Source: Aggregatibacter actinomycetemcomitans
GTDB taxonomy: Bacteria > Pseudomonadota > Gammaproteobacteria > Enterobacterales > Pasteurellaceae
Length of the DNA stretch: 64,000 nt
NCBI GenBank assembly: GCA_017160915.1
Contig: JACAWG010000017.1
Location: 93,351-157,350 of the forward strand
Direction: 5' to 3'
This document shows, piece after piece, positions 31,690 through 41,204 of this stretch (position 1 is its first letter; each line of letters opens with the position of its first letter). Position numbers and translations under genes: made by a program. The notes under the pieces are model-generated. The model searched no databases and was not told the DNA's origin. It worked only from the letters and a program-made list of their open reading frames with translations.

Positions 31690-32300
31690 TGTGAATTTTA
31701 AAAATTCAGCATAATGACCCTGATAATTACCTCAGAATTCACGTAGCGCAATCTTTTCTAAAGATAAGGAAAATTTCGTAGTAAAAATATAGCGTTAAAA
31801 TAGGCTTATAACTTCTTTATAAGTCTTATTTCTATCGCCTTAGCACTGTTGAATAAATGTTTACATTTAAAACTTAAAGTCTATAACTTCATATCCAAAC
31901 TTGTTACATACCTTTATAACGCCAGTTTTCATCACGTTTAACTAGTAAGAGTGACTTGTGAATAAGTCTGTGTTTTTATTAATTCGTAGCGTTTGTTTAC
32001 TTTGTCACAAACTTCGCATAATGTATATTATGTTAAATAATATAAAGAATAAGTCACTTTTAGAAATTTGAGGTTTGCTCTCTTTAAAAAATGACTGGGT
32101 AACAAACTTCATTTCTTAAAGATTTGAGTTTTCAAACGTCTACGATGATGTGGTATTCGTAAGTTTTTAGAGGCAGGTGAAAATACTTCTCTAGCTGATC
32201 TAGGTTTATAAAAATAGGCTGATATTCATCGAAAGTTTTATCGTTATGTACACCTTTCGTTTCTATTGTTTCTATTAAGTTAAGTAATCTCTTAACAATT
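31690..32300. other. AT-rich stretch without an intact gene
   Basis: About 600 bases with no convincing ORF on either strand. Two short patches read like decayed coding DNA: on the minus strand around 31890-31990 (reads HRLIHKSLLLVKRDENWRYK then stops) and on the plus strand 32170-32250 (ENTSLADLGL, two stops, ADIHRKFYRY). I could not assign either. The rest appears featureless by eye; a small RNA gene cannot be excluded. Confidence 0.4.
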
Positions 32301-32310
32301 TAGTTACAAT

Positions 32311-32357
32311 TGAGAATTTATTTCAATAACAACACTCAAATGAGAATTGTTGTTATT
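32311..32357 (+). promoter_or_regulatory. Fur-like half-sites and inverted repeat upstream of the ferritin operon
   Basis: TGAGAAT occurs at 32311-32317 and 32341-32347, and reversed (ATTCTCA) at 32416-32422 inside the promoter spacer. The second copy sits within AATAACAAC/GTTGTTATT (32325-32333 / 32349-32357). TGAGAAT is a frequent half-site of bacterial Fur boxes. The positions, roughly 50-100 bases upstream of the -35, resemble the E. coli ftnA arrangement where Fe-Fur activates by displacing H-NS. Confidence 0.5.
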
Positions 32358-32409
32358 ATAAAATTCATTTTAAATTAAATACTTACAAAAATATTTTGTG
32401 ATAATTTGA

Positions 32410-32438
32410 TTGACTATTCTCAATAAGGTGAATAAAAT
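32410..32438 (+). promoter_or_regulatory. Candidate ferritin operon promoter
   Basis: TTGACT (32410-32415), 17-base spacer, TAAAAT (32433-32438): a near-consensus sigma70 promoter, 63 bases ahead of the ferritin start. Confidence 0.75.
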
Positions 32439-32501
32439 GCGCACAACAAATTAAGTTGTATTGTGATCTATCTATTAACAAATTAAGGAAAGGAGTTGGT
32501 T

Positions 32502-32987
32502 ATGCTTAGTAAAGCGATTACAGCAAAATTAAATGAGCAAATTAATCTGGAGTTTTACTCGTCAAATGTTTATTTGCAAATGAGTGCATGGTGTTATAAG
32601 CAAGGTTATGAAGGTGCTGCGGCATTTTTACTTCGCCATGCAGATGAAGAATTAGAGCATATGCAAAAGTTATTCACTTATGTGAGTGAAACCAGCGGTA
32701 TGCCGCTATTAGGTAAAATTGAAGCCCCTAAACATGACTATGCGTCATTAAAAGAAGTTTTCGAGATTACCCTTGAGCATGAAAAGTTAGTTACGTCTAA
32801 AATCAATGAATTAGTGGAATGTACTTTTGCTGAAAAAGACTACTCTAGTTTTAATTTCTTACAATGGTATGTTGCGGAACAACATGAAGAAGAAAAATTG
32901 TTCAATAGTATTGTGGACAAATTTAAACTTCTTGGCGAAAGCGGCACTGCCCTTTACTACATTGATCGTGATCTAAAAACGTTATAA
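32502..32987 (+). CDS. ftnA: Non-haem ferritin, first copy
   Basis: 161 residues, bacterial ferritin length. Oxidises Fe(II) and stores Fe(III) in a 24-subunit shell. Ferroxidase ligands are visible: [17 protein letters not shown] (Glu about 17), [11 protein letters not shown] (Glu about 50, His about 53), LEHEKLV (Glu about 94) and [14 protein letters not shown] at 32491-32495 places the start at 32502; the TTG at 32496 lies in that region. Forms a two-gene operon with the next ferritin, as in H. influenzae and Actinobacillus relatives. Confidence 0.95.
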   Translation: MLSKAITAKLNEQINLEFYSSNVYLQMSAWCYKQGYEGAAAFLLRHADEELEHMQKLFTYVSETSGMPLLGKIEAPKHDYASLKEVFEITLEHEKLVTSKINELVECTFAEKDYSSFNFLQWYVAEQHEEEKLFNSIVDKFKLLGESGTALYYIDRDLKTL

Positions 32988-33005
32988 GAAAATAGGAGAA
33001 ATAAA

Positions 33006-33503
33006 ATGTTATCAAATGATGTAGTTAAACTATTAAACGACCAAATGAATTTAGAATTTTATTCTTCTAATTTATACTTACAAATGAGCGCATGGTGTGA
33101 ACAACAAGGTTTTGAAGGCGCGGCAAAATTCTTATCTGCACACGCAGCTGAAGAAATGCAACATATGCGTAAGCTGTTCACTTATTTGAATGAAACCGGC
33201 GCATTAGCCGTAATTACTGCAATTGATGAACCGCCACACCAATTCGCTTCATTAAAACAAGTGCTTGAATTAACATACGAACATGAAAAATTAATTACTG
33301 CCAAAATCAACGAATTGGTTGGTAGAACATTTGAAGAGAAGGACTACTCTGCTTTTAACTTCTTACAATGGTATGTTGAAGAACAGCACGAAGAAGAAAA
33401 ATTATTCAGCGGAATTTTGGATAAATTGAATCTTCTTGGCGAAGATGGAAAAGGTTTATTCCTTGTTGATAAAGATTTAGGTGCTTTGGCAACAAGCAAT
33501 TAA
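33006..33503 (+). CDS. ftnB: Non-haem ferritin, second copy
   Basis: 165 residues, clearly a paralogue of the preceding ferritin: [35 protein letters not shown] and [19 protein letters not shown] line up throughout, so the ferroxidase centre looks intact. It starts 18 bases after the first ferritin behind AGGAG. Two co-expressed subunits could form a mixed shell; this is an inference. The ftnB symbol is positional and does not imply orthology with E. coli FtnB. Confidence 0.93.
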   Translation: MLSNDVVKLLNDQMNLEFYSSNLYLQMSAWCEQQGFEGAAKFLSAHAAEEMQHMRKLFTYLNETGALAVITAIDEPPHQFASLKQVLELTYEHEKLITAKINELVGRTFEEKDYSAFNFLQWYVEEQHEEEKLFSGILDKLNLLGEDGKGLFLVDKDLGALATSN

Positions 33504-33518
33504 TCCGGTTTTAATGAG

Positions 33519-33548
33519 AGGCTAAGTCAATGACTTAGCCTTTCTTTT
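33519..33548 (+). terminator. Terminator after the ferritin operon
   Basis: AGGCTAAGTCA (33519-33529), one A, TGACTTAGCCT (33531-33541) form a perfect 11-bp stem followed by TTCTTTTTT. Confidence 0.92.
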
Positions 33549-33564
33549 TTCTCTGTAAAATTTA

Positions 33565-33732
33565 CTATTTGTGCTCGGAAAGTGCGGTGTTTTTTTCAAG
33601 TGTTTTTAGCGGAGATTGCGGTGTTTCATTTGCTTCATAATAAAACGTGCGATAAAAAAATGCGGAAAGCAGGATTATCAGCATAATGACAATTTGAATT
33701 AAGCGTTTTTTAGTCAGTTTTTCAGCAGCCAT
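33565..33732 (-). CDS. Small single-pass membrane protein (55 aa)
   Basis: Encodes a 55-residue protein starting MAAEKLTKKRLIQIVIMLII. The basic N terminus is followed by one hydrophobic segment (about residues 11-26) and a polar tail, so it is probably an inner-membrane protein with N-in topology. GAGGA just upstream of the ATG supports translation. The C-terminal codons for NTALSE coincide with a USS (ACCGCACTTTCC). It is divergent from fnr and shares a 108-base promoter region with it. I recognise no family. Confidence 0.6.
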   Translation of the reverse strand: MAAEKLTKKRLIQIVIMLIILLSAFFYRTFYYEANETPQSPLKTLEKNTALSEHK

Positions 33733-33782
33733 ATATCCTCACTTATGTTTATACTTCTTAAATTAATGGATTAGTGGTATTA

Positions 33783-33796
33783 TTGAGCTAGATCAA
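33783..33796. promoter_or_regulatory. FNR box upstream of fnr
   Basis: TTGAG-CTAG-ATCAA matches the FNR consensus TTGAT-N4-ATCAA at nine of ten positions. It lies 44 bases before the fnr ATG and between fnr and the divergent small membrane gene, consistent with oxygen-dependent autoregulation as known for E. coli fnr. Confidence 0.75.
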
Positions 33797-33840
33797 TTTT
33801 ACACAATTTTTTTTCAATTTTTCTGGAATTTGGGGAATAA

Positions 33841-34614
33841 ATGAAAATTTTAGCGACAGAAACAAAATTAGGACGTCGAGTTCAATCCGGGGGATGTGCC
33901 ATTCATTGTCAAAATTGTAGCATTAGCCAGCTATGTATTCCTTTTACCTTGAATGAACACGAATTAGATCAATTAGATAATATTATTGAACGTAAAAAAC
34001 CCATCCAGAAATCCCAAGTGCTTTTCAAAGCCGGTGATGAATTGACCTCACTCTATGCCATCCGCTCCGGCACAATCAAATCTTACACCATCAGCGAAAC
34101 CGGCGAAGAACAGATTACCTCTTTTCATTTGCCCGGTGATTTGGTTGGGTTTGATGCCATCATGCACATGCAACATCCGAGTTTTGCTCAAGCATTAGAA
34201 ACCGCAATGGTATGTGAAATTCCGTTCGATATTCTGGATGATTTATCCGGCAAAATGCCTAAATTGCGCCAGCAAATTATGCGTTTAATGAGTAATGAAA
34301 TTAAAAGCGATCAGGAAATGATTTTATTACTTTCCAAAATGAATGCTGAGGAACGCCTTGCCGCATTTATTTATAACTTATCCCAACGTTATTCTGCTCG
34401 AGGTTTTTCCGCCAGAGAATTCCGCTTAACCATGACTCGCGGCGATATCGGCAATTATCTCGGTTTAACCGTCGAAACCATCAGTCGTTTACTCGGACGC
34501 TTCCAAAAACTCGGTGTTTTATCGGTTCAAGGAAAATATATTACGATTAATAACATGGCGGAGTTAATTGAATTATCCGGTACCAACAAAACCAAGATAA
34601 AAATGGTTATTTAA
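33841..34614 (+). CDS. fnr: Anaerobic regulator FNR
   Basis: 257 residues, CRP/FNR family. Iron-sulfur cysteines at about 23, 26 and 32 (within [16 protein letters not shown]) and about 125 (AMVCEIPF) match the four [4Fe-4S] ligands. [20 protein letters not shown] is the cyclic-nucleotide-like domain, and [12 protein letters not shown] (about 212-223) the recognition helix with the E-x-x-S-R DNA contacts. An FNR box lies in its own promoter. uspE follows, the same adjacency as in E. coli. Confidence 0.98.
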   Translation: MKILATETKLGRRVQSGGCAIHCQNCSISQLCIPFTLNEHELDQLDNIIERKKPIQKSQVLFKAGDELTSLYAIRSGTIKSYTISETGEEQITSFHLPGDLVGFDAIMHMQHPSFAQALETAMVCEIPFDILDDLSGKMPKLRQQIMRLMSNEIKSDQEMILLLSKMNAEERLAAFIYNLSQRYSARGFSAREFRLTMTRGDIGNYLGLTVETISRLLGRFQKLGVLSVQGKYITINNMAELIELSGTNKTKIKMVI

Positions 34615-34628
34615 TCTTCCCTATTCTT

Positions 34629-34672
34629 CCGGTGTAACAATAAATGTTGCACCGGATCACCTTTTTAAACCG
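34629..34672 (+). terminator. Hairpin after fnr
   Basis: CCGGTGTAACA (34629-34639) and TGTTGCACCGG (34645-34655) pair with one mismatch; a CTTTTT tract follows after ATCAC. Terminator or attenuator before uspE. Confidence 0.65.
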
Positions 34673-34735
34673 CCTGCCTTGTCATTTATTCAATAATGTT
34701 CTACCCTATTTATAGCCAATAAATGGAGGTTGTAT

Positions 34736-35668
34736 ATGAAATTCAATAATATACTGGTGGTTTTAAATCCCGAAAATGACAAACAGTATGCTCTTGCCAG
34801 AGCGGTTCGTCTGGCGCAAGAGCAAAAAAGCCCATCCCCTGTCAAAATTACCCTTTTCCTCGCAATTTACGATTTATCTTATGAAATGTCTGCGTTACTT
34901 TCTTCGGAAGAACGCTCCGAAATGCATAAAAATGTCATTGAACAACGTAAATTAGCCATCCAGCCTTATATTGAAAAATATGCTTCCGATGGCATTGAAT
35001 TTGCTACGACCGTTGTTTGGAACAGCAATGAGGCGGAAGCCATTGCGGAGGAAGTTGAGACGCAAGGCTATGATTTGGTCGTCAAATATACGAAAGCCGA
35101 AGAAAGCCTGAAATCACTGATTGTTACGCCGGTAGATTGGCAATTATTACGCAAATGCCCGGTGCCGATTTTAGTGGTAAAAGATGGCGACTGGAAACAT
35201 CAACGTCGTATTTTAGTTGCCGTGAATGTGTCTGATGACGAAAATGAAGCGCACAGCTCTTTCAACGATGAATTGGTTTCATTAAGCATGGATTTAGCGG
35301 ACTCTTTAGATCGCGGCAATATCCATCTTGTGACGGCTTATCCACCGACACCGATTAATATGGCAATTGATTTGCCGGAATTCAGCTCCGGTGAATACAG
35401 CAGCGGTTTACGTGGTCAATACTTAATCAATATGAAGGCGTTGCGTCAAAAATACGGCATTAATGAAGATCACACTCACGTGCTTGAAGGCTTCCCGGAA
35501 GATGTCATTCCTCAAGTGGCAGAACAAATTGAAGCCGAATTGGTGATTTTAGGCACTATCGGCAGAACCGGACTTTCCGCCGCCTTTTTAGGCAATACGG
35601 CAGAACATGTAATCAGTAAACTTAACTGCAATTTATTGGCGATTAAGCCATCGAAAAAAGACGAATAA
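34736..35668 (+). CDS. uspE: Universal stress protein E
   Basis: 310 residues with two tandem Usp domains (about 1-145 and 155-305). The second carries the nucleotide-loop-like GTIGRTGLSAAFLGNTAEHVI near the C terminus. Start at 34736 chosen for GGAGG just upstream; the TTG at 34730 overlaps it. In E. coli UspE affects motility, adhesion and stress survival and also neighbours fnr. Ligand binding here is not predictable. Confidence 0.95.
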   Translation: MKFNNILVVLNPENDKQYALARAVRLAQEQKSPSPVKITLFLAIYDLSYEMSALLSSEERSEMHKNVIEQRKLAIQPYIEKYASDGIEFATTVVWNSNEAEAIAEEVETQGYDLVVKYTKAEESLKSLIVTPVDWQLLRKCPVPILVVKDGDWKHQRRILVAVNVSDDENEAHSSFNDELVSLSMDLADSLDRGNIHLVTAYPPTPINMAIDLPEFSSGEYSSGLRGQYLINMKALRQKYGINEDHTHVLEGFPEDVIPQVAEQIEAELVILGTIGRTGLSAAFLGNTAEHVISKLNCNLLAIKPSKKDE

Positions 35669-35795
35669 GTTAAAAATTTCGGCGTAGTGCATATTTTTAT
35701 ATTGACTACGCCCTTTTTTTGCTTTACTTTTTTTTCTTCGCAAAATTACTTTCTCTCAATTTAATTCACTTATTTTCAACCAAAAAGGAAAAACA

Positions 35796-36629
35796 ATGAA
35801 AAAATCATTATTGATCACATTATTAGGATTAAGCAGTTTGGCACAAGCACATGAAGTCTGGGTGGCAGCACCGTCCCATATTCATGAGAAAGACGTATTA
35901 AAAGCCGATTTGGCATACGGTGATTTTCCCTATGCGGAAAAAATTGCCGATGATCGCCTGCATATTTTCCCGCCCCTTGAATTAAACGATAAAAACGGCA
36001 ATACGACCACCTTAAAACAGCAAGGGGAAAATTATCAATATACCTCCGAAAAACCACTGGCAGCGGGCTCTTATTGGATTACCGCGACATATCGCCCGAC
36101 GTTCTGGTCTAAAAATGCAAAGGGCTGGAAACAAGAAAATATGCAACAAATGACGGATGCCGTGTATTGTGAGCAAACTCAGATGTTTAGTAAAAGCCTG
36201 GTAACCGTCGGTAACAATGCGGATCCGACGCTTTATAAAGAGAAATTAGGGCAAGAATTGGAAATTGTGCCGTTAAAACCCCTTTCAGACTTAAAAGAAG
36301 GCGAGCTTTTCCCGCTACAAATTTTTTATCGTGGTAAACCGCTAGCAGGTGAAACCGTTATCGCCACTGCAGATACGGTGGTAGCGAAAGATTCCGAATC
36401 GTCGGCAGATCATCGTGAAGTGCAAGGTTTTTCCAATAAAACCGATAAAAACGGCAAGGTGAATTTCCTTCCTTTGGTTGAAGGATTATGGAAAGTTAAA
36501 GTGATTCACAAAACCCCGTTTAGCGACCCTAAAGTGTGCCAACATTCGGCAAACTATGCGACGCTGGTATTGCCGGTAGGTGAAAAACGCGCGGAATATA
36601 AACCTCACGAACATCACCATCATCACTAA
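35796..36629 (+). CDS. DUF4198/NikM-like periplasmic protein, histidine-rich tail
   Basis: 277 residues. Signal peptide [18 protein letters not shown] with cleavage predicted after AQA, leaving a mature N terminus [10 protein letters not shown], so histidine would be residue 1. The body (about 20-260) fits the DUF4198 family, which is linked to metal (often nickel or cobalt) uptake. The chain ends in HEHHHHH, a natural metal-binding tail. Two cysteines (VYCEQ, VCQHS) could form a disulfide. No transporter gene is adjacent; upstream is uspE and downstream convergent topA. Metal binding is inferred from composition and family. Confidence 0.8.
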   Translation: MKKSLLITLLGLSSLAQAHEVWVAAPSHIHEKDVLKADLAYGDFPYAEKIADDRLHIFPPLELNDKNGNTTTLKQQGENYQYTSEKPLAAGSYWITATYRPTFWSKNAKGWKQENMQQMTDAVYCEQTQMFSKSLVTVGNNADPTLYKEKLGQELEIVPLKPLSDLKEGELFPLQIFYRGKPLAGETVIATADTVVAKDSESSADHREVQGFSNKTDKNGKVNFLPLVEGLWKVKVIHKTPFSDPKVCQHSANYATLVLPVGEKRAEYKPHEHHHHH

Positions 36630-36645
36630 TTTCTTTTATCAATAA

Positions 36646-36692
36646 AAAAAGTGCGGTCAAAAATTTAATTGTTTTTTTAACCGCACTTTTTA
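36646..36692. terminator. USS-pair terminator between convergent genes
   Basis: AAAAAGTGCGGT (36646-36657) and ACCGCACTTTTT (36680-36691), with AAAAATTT...TTTTTTT inside, sit between the DUF4198 gene and the topA stop codon and can serve both directions. Confidence 0.8.
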
Positions 36693-36715
36693 AGAAGCAT
36701 GAGTGAAGATTTTGT

Positions 36716-39322
36716 TTATTTCTTTCGCTCTACCCACTTCCCGTCAACAAAATCCACGATCCATTTTGTCGCCTTGCCATTTTTTTCGGAGGTGACATAT
36801 TGGCGTTTTTCTTTACGACTAAAGCGAATGATGGCTTCATTGCCTTCCGGATCTCTTTGTGGCGCGTCAGCCAGATAACTTAATTTTTCCGGCAATCGAT
36901 CACGATATAACGCTAATTCCGCCACTTTAGGCGCACGGGTTTCGCGGGATTTCGGGAAATTATGCGCAGACATGAATACCCCGCCTGCGCCGTCGCGCAA
37001 GACGAAATAAGCGTCGGATTTTTCGCATTTTAATTCCGGGAAATGAATCGGTTCTTCTTTCGGTGGCGCCACTTCGCCGTTTTTCAGAATTTTGCGCGTA
37101 TTGTCGCATTGCGTACACGCCATATACTTACCGAAGCGTCCCAGTTTAAGATGCATATCACCGCCGCATTTATCGCATTCAACGATTGGACCGTCATAAC
37201 CTTTAATCTTAAATTTGCCTTCTTCGACTAAATAGCCGTCGCAGTTCGGGTTATTGCCGCAAATATGCAATTTACGATGCGGATCGATAATATAACTGTC
37301 CATCGCCGTACCGCATTTCGGGCAGCGTTTACGTTCCATTAGCGCTTTGGTTTCCGACGCGTCGTCCAATACATTTAATAATTCCGCTTCAGGAATCAGG
37401 TTAATGGTGGTTTTGCAACGTTCTTTCGGTGGTAAGGCATAGCCGGTGCAGCCTAAGAATACGCCTGTGCTGGCGGTTCTGATCGCCATATTTCGACCGC
37501 AAGTCGGGCAACGAATATCCGTCTCAACCAAATTATTCGGGCGCATACCGCCTTCCAGTTCATCTAATTCCGCTTTGGTCAATTGAGTCGAGAAGTCTTT
37601 GAAGAATTGGTTTAATTCGGTTTTCCAGTTTTTCTCACCGGAAGCGATTTGGTCCAACACGTCTTCCATATTGGCGGTGAAATCGTAGTTCATTAAATCG
37701 GCGAAAGACTGATTCAACCGATCCGTTACGATTTCGCCCATTTTTTCCGCATAGAAACGACGATTTTCGGTTCGCACATAACCGCGTTCCTGAATCGTAG
37801 AGATAATCGCCGCATAAGTGGAGGGACGACCAATGCCGCGTTTTTCCAATTCCTTTACCAACGCCGCTTCAGAGAAACGAGCCGGCGGTTTGGTGAAATA
37901 TTGCTGCGGTTGCACTTCCGACAAGTTAAGTTTATCGCTAACGGAAACCGCCGGTAACGCCTGATCTTCTGCGGATTTACTTTGTTGTGGCAACACTTTG
38001 GTCCAACCGTCAAAACGTAAAATACGTCCTTTCGCGGTTAAACTGTAATCCCCCGCCGTTACGGTTAAGGTTGTGCTGTCATATTGCGCTGCAGGCATTT
38101 GGCACGCCACAAATTGACGCCAAATTAAATCATATAAACGCACCGCGTCTTTTTCCATGCCCGCCAAATCATCCAAGCCCACGTTAATATCGGAAGGACG
38201 AATCGCTTCATGGGCTTCCTGCGCATTTTCTTTGCTGGAATAGAAATTCGGTTTTGCCGGCAAATAGGTTTGACCGTACTGTTTTTCAATATAACCGCGC
38301 ACCATATTCAGCGCATCTTGGCTTAAATTGGTGGAGTCGGTACGCATATAAGTGATGTAACCGGCTTCATACAAACGTTGCGCCAACATCATGGTTTTCT
38401 TCACGCCGAAGCCCAAACGGGTGCTGGCGGTTTGTTGTAAGGTTGACGTAATAAACGGCGCTCTTGGGCGGGAACTGGTCGGCTTGGTTTCCAAATCGGA
38501 AATCACATAGTCGGATTTACTTAAAAAATCCACCGCACTTTGCGCTTGCTCGGCATTTTTCGGCTCGAATTTCTTACCTTTAAATTGAGCCACATCCAAG
38601 CGAATTTCATCGCCTTTCGGTGTATTGGTAAGCACGGAAACTTCCCAATATTCTTGTGGCACAAAGGCCTTAATTTCACGTTCGCGCTCAACGATTAACT
38701 TCACCGCCACCGATTGCACACGACCGGCAGACAAGCCGCGCGCCACTTTTTTCCAAAGTAACGGCGAGACCATAAAGCCTACCACGCGGTCTAAAAAGCG
38801 GCGGGTTTGCTGTGCGTTGACGCGATCCATATTCAAATGTTCGGGGTGTTCAAAGGCTTGTTTAATGGCGTTTTTGGTAATTTCATTAAACACTACGCGG
38901 CTATAACGCTCATCATCGCCGCCGATGACTTCACGCAAATGCCAGGCAATCGCCTCCCCTTCTCTATCCAAATCGGTGGCGAGGTAAATATGGTCAACTT
39001 TTTTTGCGAGAGATTTCAGTTCGGCAACCACTTTTTCTTTGCCGGGGAGAATCTGATAGTTGGCTTTCCAGCTGTGATAAGGGTCAATGCCCATGCGTTT
39101 GACTAAGGCTTCCTGCTCTTTTTTGTGTTTTATCGCCTGTTTTTCTTCCACACTGAGCCCTTTGGTGGAAATGGCTTTGGCTTTTTCTCCGGTGGAAGAA
39201 CCCACGGTCGGCAAATCGCGAATATGCCCCACGCTGGATTTCACTACATAATTGTTTCCTAAATATTTATTAATGGTTTTCGCCTTTGCCGGCGACTCCA
39301 CAATAACCAAGGATTTACTCAT
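36716..39322 (-). CDS. topA: DNA topoisomerase I
   Basis: Type IA enzyme that relaxes negative supercoils. 868 residues, like E. coli TopA. TOPRIM domain starts [30 protein letters not shown] has the metal-binding acidic residues; the active-site tyrosine is in [12 protein letters not shown] at about 325. The C-terminal third holds three four-cysteine zinc ribbons ([16 protein letters not shown] and CDKCGGDM regions) followed by basic tail domains. Divergent from the LysR gene with a 98-base shared upstream region. Confidence 0.98.
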   Translation of the reverse strand: MSKSLVIVESPAKAKTINKYLGNNYVVKSSVGHIRDLPTVGSSTGEKAKAISTKGLSVEEKQAIKHKKEQEALVKRMGIDPYHSWKANYQILPGKEKVVAELKSLAKKVDHIYLATDLDREGEAIAWHLREVIGGDDERYSRVVFNEITKNAIKQAFEHPEHLNMDRVNAQQTRRFLDRVVGFMVSPLLWKKVARGLSAGRVQSVAVKLIVEREREIKAFVPQEYWEVSVLTNTPKGDEIRLDVAQFKGKKFEPKNAEQAQSAVDFLSKSDYVISDLETKPTSSRPRAPFITSTLQQTASTRLGFGVKKTMMLAQRLYEAGYITYMRTDSTNLSQDALNMVRGYIEKQYGQTYLPAKPNFYSSKENAQEAHEAIRPSDINVGLDDLAGMEKDAVRLYDLIWRQFVACQMPAAQYDSTTLTVTAGDYSLTAKGRILRFDGWTKVLPQQSKSAEDQALPAVSVSDKLNLSEVQPQQYFTKPPARFSEAALVKELEKRGIGRPSTYAAIISTIQERGYVRTENRRFYAEKMGEIVTDRLNQSFADLMNYDFTANMEDVLDQIASGEKNWKTELNQFFKDFSTQLTKAELDELEGGMRPNNLVETDIRCPTCGRNMAIRTASTGVFLGCTGYALPPKERCKTTINLIPEAELLNVLDDASETKALMERKRCPKCGTAMDSYIIDPHRKLHICGNNPNCDGYLVEEGKFKIKGYDGPIVECDKCGGDMHLKLGRFGKYMACTQCDNTRKILKNGEVAPPKEEPIHFPELKCEKSDAYFVLRDGAGGVFMSAHNFPKSRETRAPKVAELALYRDRLPEKLSYLADAPQRDPEGNEAIIRFSRKEKRQYVTSEKNGKATKWIVDFVDGKWVERKK

Positions 39323-39420
39323 TATTATTACCTAATTTCAATTAATTTGTGTAAAATTGCCCGCTATATTGCTAACTATCTTTAAGCAGGTCAACTACTT
39401 TTTTCCAAAAGGCGCAATAA

Positions 39421-40317
39421 ATGGACAAACTCAACGCAATTTCGATATTTTGCAAAGTCGTTGAAACACAAAGTTTTACCCAAGCGGCGGCGTTACAAAA
39501 TATTTCCGTCGCCATGGCGAGTAAGCTGGTTTCTCAACTGGAAGAGCAACTGAAAACCCGACTATTACAACGCACCACCCGTAAAATCGTTCCTACGGAA
39601 GCCGGCAGCATTTATTATCAGCGTTGCCAGCCGATTCTGTTGGAGCTGGAAGATGCGGAATCCAGTATCAGCAACCTTTCCACTTCATTACAAGGCAATC
39701 TGACGGTTTCCGTGCCACGTGATTTTGGCTTGCGTTTTATTACGCCCAACCTTGCCCAATTTATTAAAGCACACCCGAACTTACACATGGAAATTGAATT
39801 TAATGATCGGGTGATTGATTTAGTCAGCGAAGGATTCGATTTAGCTCTACGCATCGGTTATTTGCAGGACAGTTCACTGGTTGCAAAGAAAATTGCCACC
39901 TCCTCCATGCATTTTGTCGCCTCGCCGGAATATTTGGCAACCCACGGCATTCCGCAAACCCCGGAAGAATTGGAACATCACGACTGCCTTTTATATAAAG
40001 CCACCGGCAATCAAATTTACTGGGAATTCAACAAACACAACAAAATCCAACGCATTAAAATGCGTTCCAAACTGGTGTGTAATAACGGTTTAACGTTGAC
40101 ATCTTTATGTGTGGCGGGGCTTGGTATTATTAATTCGCCACGCTTTTTTATTGAGGAAGAACTGGCTTCCGGCAAACTGGTCGAAATTCTGAGTGATTAT
40201 CGCCAGCAGGATTTGGATTTACATATTGTCTATCCGCACCGTCGTCATTTGGCGGCGAAGGTCAAAGCCTTCATTGACTTCATCAGCCAACTGGATTTGT
40301 GCAGGGTAAAACCTTAA
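39421..40317 (+). CDS. LysR-family transcriptional regulator
   Basis: 298 residues. N-terminal winged helix (FTQAAALQNISVAMASKLVSQ, about 18-38) and a type-2 periplasmic-binding effector domain (about 90-295). The pattern LALRIGYLQDSSLVAKKI resembles the CrgA/AaeR-like LysR group. Effector unknown. It is divergent from topA, the same pairing I recall from H. influenzae, which suggests a stable neighbourhood rather than regulation of topA. Confidence 0.92.
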   Translation: MDKLNAISIFCKVVETQSFTQAAALQNISVAMASKLVSQLEEQLKTRLLQRTTRKIVPTEAGSIYYQRCQPILLELEDAESSISNLSTSLQGNLTVSVPRDFGLRFITPNLAQFIKAHPNLHMEIEFNDRVIDLVSEGFDLALRIGYLQDSSLVAKKIATSSMHFVASPEYLATHGIPQTPEELEHHDCLLYKATGNQIYWEFNKHNKIQRIKMRSKLVCNNGLTLTSLCVAGLGIINSPRFFIEEELASGKLVEILSDYRQQDLDLHIVYPHRRHLAAKVKAFIDFISQLDLCRVKP

Positions 40318-40347
40318 AAGTGCGGTCGTTTTGTGACGTGTTTTTTG

Positions 40348-40380
40348 ATGACCTTGCTGTTCAGGCAAGGTCATTTTTTA
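40348..40380. terminator. Terminator between LysR gene and rnm
   Basis: ATGACCTTGC (40348-40357) and GCAAGGTCAT (40365-40374) with T runs on both outer sides; placed between two convergent genes, so probably bidirectional. Confidence 0.85.
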
Positions 40381-41197
40381 TATCTAAAACAAAAGGAAGA
40401 TGTTCCGGCAGCGGTTTTAGTTTTCCTAACTCCACCCAAGCGCAAGGAAAGTGAAAATCAGACCCCATCGAGCCCGCCAATTGATGTTCCTCAGCCAGTT
40501 TCACCAGCAATTGAAATTGATCAGGACGTTGCCCGCAGCCGGAAATTTCCATGGCATCACCGCCCCAACTTTTAAAATTCTCCGCCAGTTTTCGCACCCA
40601 TTTCATGGTCATGGTGTAACGCAACGGATGTGCCAGCACCGCCACCCCACCCGCTTGATGAATAACCTCAATGGTTGACGGAATGTCCGCCCATTGCGGC
40701 TTCACATAAGCGGATTTGCCTTGTCCCAAATAACGTTTAAAGGCTTGTCCGTCGTTAGACACTTTACCGATTTGCACCAAATGACGTGCATAATGCGCGC
40801 GGGTAACTTCGCCGTCGCCGGCTAATTTTCTGGCTTCTGCATAAGCGTTCGCTATGCCGATTTTTTCCAGTTTTTCCCCGATTTCCTGCGCCCGAATATC
40901 ACGCAAACGCGCCTGCTCCGCCAAAAGTGCGGTCATTTTTTCGTGCGAAATATCAAATCCTAAGCCCACAATATGAATGGAGCGATTTTCCCATAAAGTG
41001 GAAATCTCCACGCCGTTAATGAGCCGAATTCCCAATTTTTCAGCTTGTTGACGCGCTTCCGATACGCCTGCAACGGTGTCGTGATCGGTCAACGCCAACA
41101 CATTGACGCCCTTTTCATACGCCCGCAACACCACCTCCGTCGGCGATAATACGCCGTCAGACGCCGTGCTGTGGCAGTGTAAATCGTATTTTGTCAT
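40361..41197 (-). CDS. rnm: PHP-domain exonuclease, RNase AM (YciV/TrpH) family
   Basis: 278 residues from the ATG at 41197 (AGGA upstream on the minus strand); an upstream start would overlap the next gene. Metal-binding PHP motifs: YDLHCHSTASDG (His 6/8), ALTDHDT (Asp/His about 36-38), NGVEISTLW (Glu about 63), AVLAHPLR (His) and GSDFHFP near the C terminus. E. coli RNase AM trims 5' ends of rRNAs and degrades short RNA 5'-3'. Internal USS near 40925. The terminator stem overlaps its last codons. Confidence 0.9.
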   Translation of the reverse strand: MTKYDLHCHSTASDGVLSPTEVVLRAYEKGVNVLALTDHDTVAGVSEARQQAEKLGIRLINGVEISTLWENRSIHIVGLGFDISHEKMTALLAEQARLRDIRAQEIGEKLEKIGIANAYAEARKLAGDGEVTRAHYARHLVQIGKVSNDGQAFKRYLGQGKSAYVKPQWADIPSTIEVIHQAGGVAVLAHPLRYTMTMKWVRKLAENFKSWGGDAMEISGCGQRPDQFQLLVKLAEEHQLAGSMGSDFHFPCAWVELGKLKPLPEHLPFVLDIKNDLA

Positions 41198-41204
41198 TGC
41201 TTTC

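Noticed and set aside
32170..32250. DUF1127-like small protein
   Set aside because: Two stops interrupt the only matching frame and the match is short; kept only as a possible relic.
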